From the NCBI RefSeq assembly GCF_000153025.1, contig NZ_CH672429.1, positions 1,480,226 through 1,544,225 of the forward strand: a DNA stretch of 64,000 bases. Reading direction: 5' to 3'. The DNA is from Marinomonas sp. MED121. Lineage in GTDB: Bacteria; Pseudomonadota; Gammaproteobacteria; Pseudomonadales; Marinomonadaceae. Positions within the stretch are counted from its first letter, which is position 1. Each line of letters begins with the position of its first letter. A program made the position numbers and the translations under genes. A model generated the notes under the pieces. It searched no databases. It worked only from the letters and a program-made list of their open reading frames with translations, and had not been told where the DNA came from. Positions 8,249 to 15,413 of this stretch are shown here, one piece after another.

Positions 8249-8392
8249 CTATTTATTTAATTTTGCAGCAGCAGATTGCGCTCTTGCAGCAAAACTACCT
8301 TTTGCAACCTCTCCATTATTTGCTTTGGCTTCTGCACTTTGAATGCGAGATGCATCAGATTTCGTCATAGATTTCGATTTAGTATTAGACAT
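8249..8392 (-). CDS. SMP-like small protein (47 aa)
   Basis: ATG at 8392 has AAGGAG 8 bp upstream. The product starts MSNTKSKSMTKSDASRIQ and contains KGSFAARAQSAAAKLNK. The TKSDASRIQSAEAK / KGSFAARAQSAA pattern resembles the seed-maturation-protein (SMP) motif found in short bacterial proteins of unknown role. It is first in a minus-strand run with the HicA-like and ankyrin genes and may set up their transcription. It is easily missed by gene finders because of its length. Confidence 0.62.
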   Translation of the reverse strand: MSNTKSKSMTKSDASRIQSAEAKANNGEVAKGSFAARAQSAAAKLNK

Positions 8393-8555
8393 ATTGATTG
8401 CTCCTTAGTTAATTGAACATCATTAAGGTAGCAATTGGCTGGAAGGAACTCACAAGGGTAAGTGGAGACTTTTTTATAAAGCTAGCAGCAACACTATTTA
8501 GTACTATTTTTTGAGATAAATAGCATGATAAAACACTTAAACAACAACGAAATAA

Positions 8556-8726
8556 ACTGTTGAAATCAGGCAATAAATTGCCCATAAAATAACTGTTTAA
8601 ACCTTTTATGTAAATTTTCTAACAAAACGCCTTTAATACTTCTTCACCCATAAAATCGCCTTTATACTTGCCTCATAACTAGAGTGAAGCACTCCCGAAA
8701 CAGACAAATGATTCAAGGAAGAAAAA
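8556..8726 (+). repeat. Intergenic/promoter repeat A upstream of FGE-like gene 1
   Basis: Nearly identical to 9766-9966 and 11009-11209 apart from its first bases. It carries the perfect palindrome GGCAATAAATTGCC (8569-8582), a run of TTTAATACTTCTTCA, and CAAGGAAGAAAAA as ribosome-binding site before a GTG start. The rest of 8393-8555 is the leader of the divergent SMP-like gene, with no other gene visible. The conserved palindrome is the best candidate operator for the array. Confidence 0.7.
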
Positions 8727-9743
8727 GTGTTAAAGACAAAGTTAGCGACATTATTCGTAATATTCCCATTACTCACAGCTTGTGGTGGCAACGCCTTGCA
8801 AGTTAAAAGCGAGCATGTCTCCGATGAGAAAATTGCTGAGATAATAGCCCATATTGAAAGTCTCTATCCCGAGGCAGATAAAGAGCTTAAGCAACACATT
8901 CTAGAAGTAGCTGTGAAATCTATTGATGATATGGTTTTTATCGAAGGTGGCAGCTTTATGATGGGTGATTTTAGAACCCCCTGCATCTATAAAAGTTTGG
9001 ACAATTTAACCTGGACCCCAGATGCTAAATGCTGGTCAGGCGGTAACGCTAGAAAAACAGGTGCACTTAACCTCCATAAAGTCACTCTTTCAAGTTACTC
9101 CTTGTCCAAGTATGAAACAACCTACTATCAGTTTGATGCTTTTAGGCTAGCGAATAAGCTACCTGTACTAAGAGCAGAAGAAAGAATTGAATATCCAGTC
9201 ATAGTTGAAGCGATTATGAATAAACCCACTCCAATTCAAAAATGGCAAGAAGCTAAAAACTATTGTTTATGGGTAGCAAAATTAACTGATTTACCTTTTG
9301 ATTTACCTACAGAAGCCCAATGGGAGTTCGCTGCCCGCAACCGCGGACAGAAAATCTATTATGCAACAAATGATGGCTTTATTCGCTATCAGGGTGGAGG
9401 TTTAGAAAATGAGTATGGGTATTATATTGATTATAAAGCAGAAGAAATAAATTTTGATAATGATGTGAGAGAAGTTGGTTTGCTTCCACCTAACCCTTTA
9501 GGGCTTTATGATATGACAGGCAATGCCTCTGAATTAGTCAATGATTGGTTCTCAAAAGATTACTATAAGCAATCTCCAGAGCTTAATCCAAAAGGGCCTG
9601 ATAAAGGCATTAAAAAGGTATATAGAGATGTGACAGGTGATAGAAGATTTGTTACAAGTCGAGGCGTTTTTGAAGATAATGCAGAATATTACTCGATTTA
9701 TGGTTTTCGTTGTGGCCTTCAACAAACAGTAGCAGCTTGGTAG
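8727..9743 (+). CDS. FGE/SUMF1-like outer-membrane lipoprotein 1 (probable T6SS immunity)
   Basis: 338 aa from GTG, with AAGGAAG upstream. The signal peptide ends in lipobox LTAC (Cys19), and Gly at +2 favours the outer membrane. A formylglycine-generating-enzyme-like fold starts at DDMVFIEGGSFMMGD (~residue 72) and runs through LPTEAQWEFAARN and LGLYDMTGNASELVNDW to GFRC. The catalytic CxxxxC region of true FGE is not present (RRFVTSRGVFED instead of a Cys-bearing RGGSW block), so sulfatase activation is unlikely. It is the first of three tandem paralogues that converge on a T6SS effector gene, and periplasmic exposure fits neutralising an effector there. The immunity role is inference. Confidence 0.75.
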   Translation: MLKTKLATLFVIFPLLTACGGNALQVKSEHVSDEKIAEIIAHIESLYPEADKELKQHILEVAVKSIDDMVFIEGGSFMMGDFRTPCIYKSLDNLTWTPDAKCWSGGNARKTGALNLHKVTLSSYSLSKYETTYYQFDAFRLANKLPVLRAEERIEYPVIVEAIMNKPTPIQKWQEAKNYCLWVAKLTDLPFDLPTEAQWEFAARNRGQKIYYATNDGFIRYQGGGLENEYGYYIDYKAEEINFDNDVREVGLLPPNPLGLYDMTGNASELVNDWFSKDYYKQSPELNPKGPDKGIKKVYRDVTGDRRFVTSRGVFEDNAEYYSIYGFRCGLQQTVAAW

Positions 9744-9765
9744 TGCCCACATAGATATAAAATTT

Positions 9766-9966
9766 AAAACTAAGTTAGTTTATTTGTAACGCCTTCTCTA
9801 TATAGTTAGGCAATAAATTGCCCAGAAAACAGCTATTTAAACCTTTTATGTAAATTTTCTAACAAAACATTTTTAATACTTCTTCACCCATAAAATCGCC
9901 TTTATACTTGCCTCATAACTAGAGTGAAGCACTCTCGAAACAGACAAATGATTCAAGGAAGAAAAA
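9766..9966 (+). repeat. Intergenic/promoter repeat B
   Basis: Second full copy of the element. AACTAAGTTAGTT palindrome near 9770, GGCAATAAATTGCC at 9809-9822, then the same leader and ribosome-binding site before the next gene. Identity extends into the first ~70 codons of the genes, so gene and promoter were duplicated together. Confidence 0.75.
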
Positions 9967-10986
9967 GTGTTAAAGACAAAGTTAGCGACATTATTCGTAA
10001 TATTCCCATTACTCACAGCTTGTGGTGGCAACGCCTTGCAAGTTAAAAGCGAGCATGTCTCCGATGAGAAAATTGCTGAGATAATAGCCAATATTGAAAG
10101 CTTCTACCCTGATGCAGATAAAGAGCTTAAGCAACACATTCTAGAAGTAGCTGTGAAATCTATTGATGATATGGTTTTTATTGAAGGTGGCAGCTTTATG
10201 ATGGGGGATTTTAGAGCACCCTGTAATACCAGAGACTTAGATAAAATAATTTGGACACCTGATGCTAAATGCCCTTCAAGCTATTCTTATAGAAAAACAG
10301 GAGCGCTTAACCTACATAAAGTAACTCTTTCAAGCTACTCCCTGTCCATGTATGAAACAACCTATTTTGAATTTGACGCATTTAGGCTCATTAATAATCT
10401 AAACGTTTTAGACTACGAAAGAAGAGTCGTCAAATATCCAAGTTCTTATCATTCTTATGACAATGACCCCACTCCAATTCAAAAATGGCAAGAAGCTAAA
10501 AACTATTGTTTATGGGTAGCTGAGTTAACTGATTTACCTTTTGATCTCCCAACTGAAGCACAATGGGAATACGCTGCCCGCAACCGTGGACAGAATATCT
10601 ATTATGCTACAAATGATGGCTTCATTCGCTATCAGGATGGAAGTCTAGAAAACGAAAATGGTTATCCTATTGACTATAAAGCAGAAGAAATAAATTATGA
10701 TAATGATGTGAGAAAAGTAGGTTTGCTTCCACCTAGCCCATTAGGGCTTTATGATATGACAGGCAATGCCTCGGAGTTAGTCAACGATTGGTTCTCAAAA
10801 GATTACTATAAGCAATCTCCAGAGTTCAACCCACAAGGACCTGATATAGGCATAAAAAAAGTTTTTAGAGATATACAGGGGGGGAAGCGATTTGTTACTA
10901 CTCGAGGAGACTTTGAAGATCAGCCAGAGCACCACCCGTCATATGGCTTTCGTTGTGTTCTCCAACAAACATCAGCAGCGTGGTAG
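9967..10986 (+). CDS. FGE/SUMF1-like lipoprotein 2 (probable T6SS immunity)
   Basis: 339 aa with signal peptide and lipobox as in copy 1 (LTAC, Cys19). The first ~70 residues are almost identical to copies 1 and 3. Residues ~80-105 differ (CNTRDLDKIIWTPDAKCPSS). The ~125-165 segment (LINNLNVLDYERRVVKYPSS) is shared with copy 3 but not copy 1. The C-terminal half is the most divergent of the three (YQDGSLENENGY, NYDNDVRKVGLLPPSP). FGE-type catalytic cysteines are again missing. The sequence drift in patches suggests selection or recombination at the effector-binding surface. Confidence 0.75.
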   Translation: MLKTKLATLFVIFPLLTACGGNALQVKSEHVSDEKIAEIIANIESFYPDADKELKQHILEVAVKSIDDMVFIEGGSFMMGDFRAPCNTRDLDKIIWTPDAKCPSSYSYRKTGALNLHKVTLSSYSLSMYETTYFEFDAFRLINNLNVLDYERRVVKYPSSYHSYDNDPTPIQKWQEAKNYCLWVAELTDLPFDLPTEAQWEYAARNRGQNIYYATNDGFIRYQDGSLENENGYPIDYKAEEINYDNDVRKVGLLPPSPLGLYDMTGNASELVNDWFSKDYYKQSPEFNPQGPDIGIKKVFRDIQGGKRFVTTRGDFEDQPEHHPSYGFRCVLQQTSAAW

Positions 10987-11008
10987 TGCCCACACTGCTA
11001 TAAAGTTG

Positions 11009-11209
11009 AAAACTAAGTTAGTTAATTTGAAACACTTTCTCTGTATAGTTAGGCAATAAATTGCCCAGAAAACAGCTATTTAAACCTTTTATGTAAATTT
11101 TCTAACAAAACATCTTTAATACTTCTTCATCCCTAAAATCGCCTTTATACTTGCCTCATAGCTAGAGTTAAGCACTCCCGAAACAGACAAATGATTCAAG
11201 GAGGAAAAA
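11009..11209 (+). repeat. Intergenic/promoter repeat C
   Basis: Third full copy, with GGCAATAAATTGCC at 11052-11065. It carries a slightly better ribosome-binding site (CAAGGAGGAAAAA) than copies A and B. It precedes the last gene of the array. Confidence 0.75.
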
Positions 11210-12226
11210 GTGTTAAAAACAAAGTTAGCGACGTTATCCATTGTATTTCCATTACTAACAGCCTGTGGTGGCAACGCCTTGCAAGTTAAAAGCGAGCATG
11301 TCTCCGATGAGAAAATTGCTGAGATAATAGCCAATATTGAAAGCTTCTACCCTGATGCAGATAAAGAGCTTAAGCAACACATTCTAGAAGTAGCTGTGAA
11401 ATCTATTGATGATATGGTTTTTATCGAAGGTGGCAGCTTTATGATGGGTGATTTTAGAACCCCCTGCATCTATAAAAGTTTGGACAATTTAACCTGGACC
11501 CCAGATGCTAAATGCTGGTCAGGCGCTAACGCTAGAAAAACCGGCGCACTCAATTTACATAAAGTAACCCTGTCAAGCTACTCTCTATCCAGATATGAAA
11601 CGACCTATTATGAATTTGACGCATTTAGACTCATTAATAATCTAAACGTATTAGACTACGAAATGAGAGTCGTCAAATATCCAAGTTCTTATCATTCTTA
11701 TGACAATCGTCCCACTCCAATTCAAAAATGGCAAGAAGCTAAAAACTATTGTTTATGGGTAGCTAAATTAACTGACTTACCTTTTGATTTACCTACAGAA
11801 GCGCAATGGGAGTTTGCGGCCCGCAACCGCGGACAGAAAATCTATTATGCAACAAATGATGGCTTTATTCGCTATCAAGGTGGAAGTTTAGAAAATGAGT
11901 ATGGATATCATATTGATTATAAAGCAGAAGAAATAAATTTTGATAATGATGTGAGAGAAGTTGGTTTGCTTCCACCTAATCCATTAGGGCTTTATGATAT
12001 GACGGGGAATGCCTCTGAATTAGTCAATGACTGGTTCTCAAAAGAATACTATAAACAATCTCCAGAGCTTAATCCAAAAGGACCTGATGAGGGTACAAAA
12101 AAGATATATAGAGATGTGGGAGGGAGTAGAAGGTTTGTTACTAATCGAGGAGTCTTTGAGGATCAGCCGGAATACTACCCTTTATATGGCTTTCGATGTG
12201 CTATCCAGTTAATCGATCCCATTTAA
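11210..12226 (+). CDS. FGE/SUMF1-like lipoprotein 3 (probable T6SS immunity, adjacent to effector)
   Basis: 338 aa, same lipoprotein signal with LTAC. It is a mosaic. Residues ~80-110 match copy 1 (TPCIYKSLDNLTWTPDAKC), residues ~120-165 match copy 2, and ~195-300 match copy 1 again. The last residues (CAIQLIDPI) are unique. It ends 70 bp from the end of the convergent LysM effector gene, the usual place of a cognate immunity gene. The other two copies would then be back-up or non-cognate immunities. A shared bidirectional hairpin separates it from the effector. Confidence 0.75.
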   Translation: MLKTKLATLSIVFPLLTACGGNALQVKSEHVSDEKIAEIIANIESFYPDADKELKQHILEVAVKSIDDMVFIEGGSFMMGDFRTPCIYKSLDNLTWTPDAKCWSGANARKTGALNLHKVTLSSYSLSRYETTYYEFDAFRLINNLNVLDYEMRVVKYPSSYHSYDNRPTPIQKWQEAKNYCLWVAKLTDLPFDLPTEAQWEFAARNRGQKIYYATNDGFIRYQGGSLENEYGYHIDYKAEEINFDNDVREVGLLPPNPLGLYDMTGNASELVNDWFSKEYYKQSPELNPKGPDEGTKKIYRDVGGSRRFVTNRGVFEDQPEYYPLYGFRCAIQLIDPI

Positions 12227-12245
12227 AAACGATGGGAACCAAAAA

Positions 12246-12274
12246 TTAAGCCCAAATTTTGTATTTGGGCTTAA
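12246..12274. terminator. Bidirectional hairpin between immunity array and effector
   Basis: TTAAGCCCAAAT (12246-12257) pairs perfectly with ATTTGGGCTTAA (12263-12274) around a 5-base loop. It lies between two convergent stop codons. The U tract is weak, but position and stem support a terminator for both strands. Confidence 0.7.
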
Positions 12275-12296
12275 GTCACTATAAAAGCTTATTTAT

Positions 12297-14786
12297 CTAC
12301 ACATATAACTCATCAGTCTGCTTATAATTCTTCAGTTTAATAACTTGTTCTTTTATTAGCTTACGCTTTTGTATTTTTTGCTTATTATTTAAAGATTTTA
12401 TCTTAAAAGCCTTTTGAACAGGTTTAGATTGGCTAGGGATACCATCTGCAAGATTGTGTACCCAAATATTAAAGTCTTTCTGCTCCTCCCAATCTAAAAT
12501 GGCATTAATCCTGGCCATATTATCAAATAAATCTTTATCTCCCCCTTTTTTTGCTTCGGAGTTCATTCTAATAAGTACTTCTTCAAACTTACGCCAAGTC
12601 TTCACACCTATAGTAAGGAGTAACATAATTGCTTTTTGTTGCTGTTCTTCTTGCTTATAATCATCTAGGTCAAAGCTAAATATAAATGTAGTAACCAAAA
12701 TATCTAACATCATAGCGATAGTCTCAACAGGTAATCGACTCATAGGAATACCGGAGATAGTTTGTTCAGTAAGAACAGATTTACTAACCTGATAAGCCTC
12801 AGCTATCTTATATTCCTTCTTCTCTAATGCAGTAATTCTTTTTATCCACTCCTTCTCGATTGAAGCTTTACCCTCAATAATTGCTGACTGAATGACTAAA
12901 CCAGGTAAAGAAAACCCTAAATACGTCGCACGATAAAAATAGGTAAAAGCATTACTATCAACATTATTAAGCTTACGATTATTTGCTACCTCTAAAGCAC
13001 AAAAAATGACTTTGGCTAATTCCCACAACTTTTCACCATCTACTTCCGTTCCGAAGCTACCAGAAGCACCCGGTCCAAACACTAATCGAGCAGAGCAGGT
13101 AAAATAAAATGTTACTCCATACAATTCAATTCTAAAATCAATACCTGCACCTAGACCAAAGGAAACTGCCCCACCAGTTGCAAACTTTAATAGCTGTTCA
13201 AAATCAGGTTTACCTAAATTTTGCGGAGACTGCCATTCAAGTGCCCCCGTTAACTCACCACCTGCTTGCGCGCCAGCAAACGCTTCTCCTTTTAAGCCAA
13301 CTGAGCCAATGTCTTCATCAACTTCTAACGCTATACTGGGAGACAATAAAATACTGGCACCTGCACTTGCTGATGCACTTGCACCTACAAAACAACGCAA
13401 ACTAACACCAGCATTCAATCTAAAGCAGCCCAACGGCACTTTCGCCACATTTAGGTTTGCATCAAGGTAACTAATGCCTATCGGATAGCCTTTTTCATAG
13501 GGTAAATAAGCTTTCGCTTCTATCTTACCCTCTGCTAATGCCAAATCAGCTTGAACACCAATATTTAAATCGATTTTACCTTTAGATAAATCAACATCAG
13601 ATTTTAGTGCAGCCTGAGCTGAAAAGCGGAGTAGTTGGGCTTCTGAGCTTATAGCAAACTTTGTCTCACCTTCAGCATTTTTCAATGATTTAGACGCACT
13701 CCACTTTTCAAAAAAAGAAGAGTCGGCTAATTTCCATTCCTTTAATTTAAGTTCAATTTTACCTACCGCTGATTGCTGTTTCTCTTCAGAAATACCTTGC
13801 GTAATTTCATTTTTCAGCGCGTTAAAAATTGCAGTGGTATCACGAGTGGCTAACGCTTCTCTTAACTCCTCACCCATATTACTTTGATCAAAATAGGTTT
13901 CTCTATGTAACTCAAAAAACTCTTGTCTAATATAGACCAATTGATTTCGGCTAATTGAAAGGATTTCTATAAGTCCATGTTGGGCCACTTCCCTCTGTTT
14001 AATTTGCCCCATTTTTGATTGATCGACCGGTTTATAATCACTTTTTTGATAAGCAGGTTCTTTTTGCAACTGTTTATTCAGTAATGCAAGTTCACTGTCT
14101 ATTTGCTCTAACTTTTTACGTTTTAGTACATCTTCAGATACTTGCGAAAAAAAGGGGTGATATTCAAAAATCAGCTCTCTTTGCCTACCTAACTCTTTAA
14201 TACTTGCTTTAATAAAGTCCTGACTCGGTAAATTATCTTCTTTAGTCTTAGGTTTTGAATTCGCTTTAATTAAGCCCGCTTGGTCGGCTTTTTTTACCCA
14301 CATCTCTTTCTTTTTAACGTGCTCAATGAGATCTTGCTTAACTGCCGTGGCTTCATCTGGAACGGATTCAACTATCTCACGATAGTCTTGCATCAACTCT
14401 TCAACATAACTAATTTCTGTTTCGAGCTCTTCACAAGCAAGTTCACCTAAAGTGTAGTAAGTATCCTTATCATTCTCTTGGGTAAAAAAGAGCACATCAT
14501 GAATTGGCTTTACTGTACAAGCGGGTTCGCCCTCTATGCAGCCTTCTTGACTCACTGGCATTTTTCGCACATTAGGTACTGAAGATTCTGCTTCCTCATC
14601 TTCTGTTTCTTCTGGTATGGCAGGTAATAAAACAATTTCACCAGGGCGAATTAAATCAGGGTTAAGATGGTATTGAGGGTTAAGTGCTAATAGCTCAAAA
14701 TAATCAACATCTTGATGATAGGCAATCGCCATCAACTGGTCATCGGGTTGTACAACATATTCACGGGTATAATTCGATTGACTCAT
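12297..14786 (-). CDS. LysM-domain T6SS cargo effector, candidate pore-former
   Basis: 829 aa. The N-terminal LysM domain (residues ~8-55, YVVQPDDQLMAIAYHQDVDYFELLALNP to IRPGEIVLLP) can bind peptidoglycan. Residues ~110-330 are helical and charged. Residues ~400-600 are Gly/Ala/Ser-rich with alternating hydrophobic stretches (GASASASAGASILLSP, ATGGAVSFGLGAGIDF), which could insert in a membrane. The C-terminal ~200 residues are helical and basic. It has no recognised nuclease, amidase or lipase motif. It follows the DUF4123 adaptor by 9 bp, and the adaptor follows VgrG, the classical order for a VgrG-loaded effector. Lipoprotein immunity candidates next door imply a periplasmic or membrane target. 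The toxic activity is not demonstrated. Confidence 0.72.
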   Translation of the reverse strand: MSQSNYTREYVVQPDDQLMAIAYHQDVDYFELLALNPQYHLNPDLIRPGEIVLLPAIPEETEDEEAESSVPNVRKMPVSQEGCIEGEPACTVKPIHDVLFFTQENDKDTYYTLGELACEELETEISYVEELMQDYREIVESVPDEATAVKQDLIEHVKKKEMWVKKADQAGLIKANSKPKTKEDNLPSQDFIKASIKELGRQRELIFEYHPFFSQVSEDVLKRKKLEQIDSELALLNKQLQKEPAYQKSDYKPVDQSKMGQIKQREVAQHGLIEILSISRNQLVYIRQEFFELHRETYFDQSNMGEELREALATRDTTAIFNALKNEITQGISEEKQQSAVGKIELKLKEWKLADSSFFEKWSASKSLKNAEGETKFAISSEAQLLRFSAQAALKSDVDLSKGKIDLNIGVQADLALAEGKIEAKAYLPYEKGYPIGISYLDANLNVAKVPLGCFRLNAGVSLRCFVGASASASAGASILLSPSIALEVDEDIGSVGLKGEAFAGAQAGGELTGALEWQSPQNLGKPDFEQLLKFATGGAVSFGLGAGIDFRIELYGVTFYFTCSARLVFGPGASGSFGTEVDGEKLWELAKVIFCALEVANNRKLNNVDSNAFTYFYRATYLGFSLPGLVIQSAIIEGKASIEKEWIKRITALEKKEYKIAEAYQVSKSVLTEQTISGIPMSRLPVETIAMMLDILVTTFIFSFDLDDYKQEEQQQKAIMLLLTIGVKTWRKFEEVLIRMNSEAKKGGDKDLFDNMARINAILDWEEQKDFNIWVHNLADGIPSQSKPVQKAFKIKSLNNKQKIQKRKLIKEQVIKLKNYKQTDELYV

Positions 14787-14795
14787 GTATCTGCT

Positions 14796-15413
14796 TCATC
14801 CTTGAAAACGAGCGTCTTGTAACGCTATTTGTATATTTCGCATTGTTTCTTTTAATCTTGGTGTCAAAGTCAGGTGATAATCAACCACGTCATCTGAAGG
14901 CGCTTGTTTCAAACCATGCCATCCATGATCGAACCATTGCATTTCCTCTAAATGTCCCATCCATAAAGCTCGATCACTCTCACTTAAAGCACCTAAAAAG
15001 ACGGCCAAGTTTCTTGGGTCATAAAAACGTAAAAGTGCCTGATTAGCTTCCTCACCCGAAGAGACAATGAGTTTATTTTGACAATGCTGATATAGATCCT
15101 CAAAGCCAGCACGTGAAGAAATAATACAACCTGCTGGCGTTGACATTAGCACATCATTTAATTGCCCAATGAGGGTACCTTCTGAGTGTAAATTCATAAA
15201 AAACGGCCCTTGATCTGCATTGCTATTAAACAAGGTATCCTTAAACAAAGGCTGTATTTCAACATCATGTAAGGTTTGATCTTGGTAAGCCCATTCTTTT
15301 ATTGTTGGCACCAATAAAGAATCGATAATGACATAATGGTTTAACTCATTATTAAAACTGACTGACTCTGTTTTTTGCCATGGCATTGACGCTAAGATGT
15401 GTGAATTGGACAT
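14796..15413 (-). CDS. DUF4123 T6SS effector adaptor (Tap/TEC)
   Basis: 205 aa. The core LLRFYDPRNLAVFLGAL and the preceding GQLNDVLMSTPAGCIISS pattern are those of DUF4123 chaperones, which load a specific effector on its VgrG. ATG at 15413 lies inside the end of vgrG (22-bp overlap), and the effector starts 9 bp after its stop, so the three are translated as one operon. It is cytoplasmic and not secreted. Normal length for the family. Confidence 0.88.
   Translation of the reverse strand: MSNSHILASMPWQKTESVSFNNELNHYVIIDSLLVPTIKEWAYQDQTLHDVEIQPLFKDTLFNSNADQGPFFMNLHSEGTLIGQLNDVLMSTPAGCIISSRAGFEDLYQHCQNKLIVSSGEEANQALLRFYDPRNLAVFLGALSESDRALWMGHLEEMQWFDHGWHGLKQAPSDDVVDYHLTLTPRLKETMRNIQIALQDARFQG

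Noticed and set aside
8556..11209. Integron cassette array with attC-like repeats
   Set aside because: The repeats contain GTTAGGC and TCTAAC strings, but these are not arranged as paired attC arms, the genes are paralogues, and no integrase is seen. Tandem duplication explains them better.
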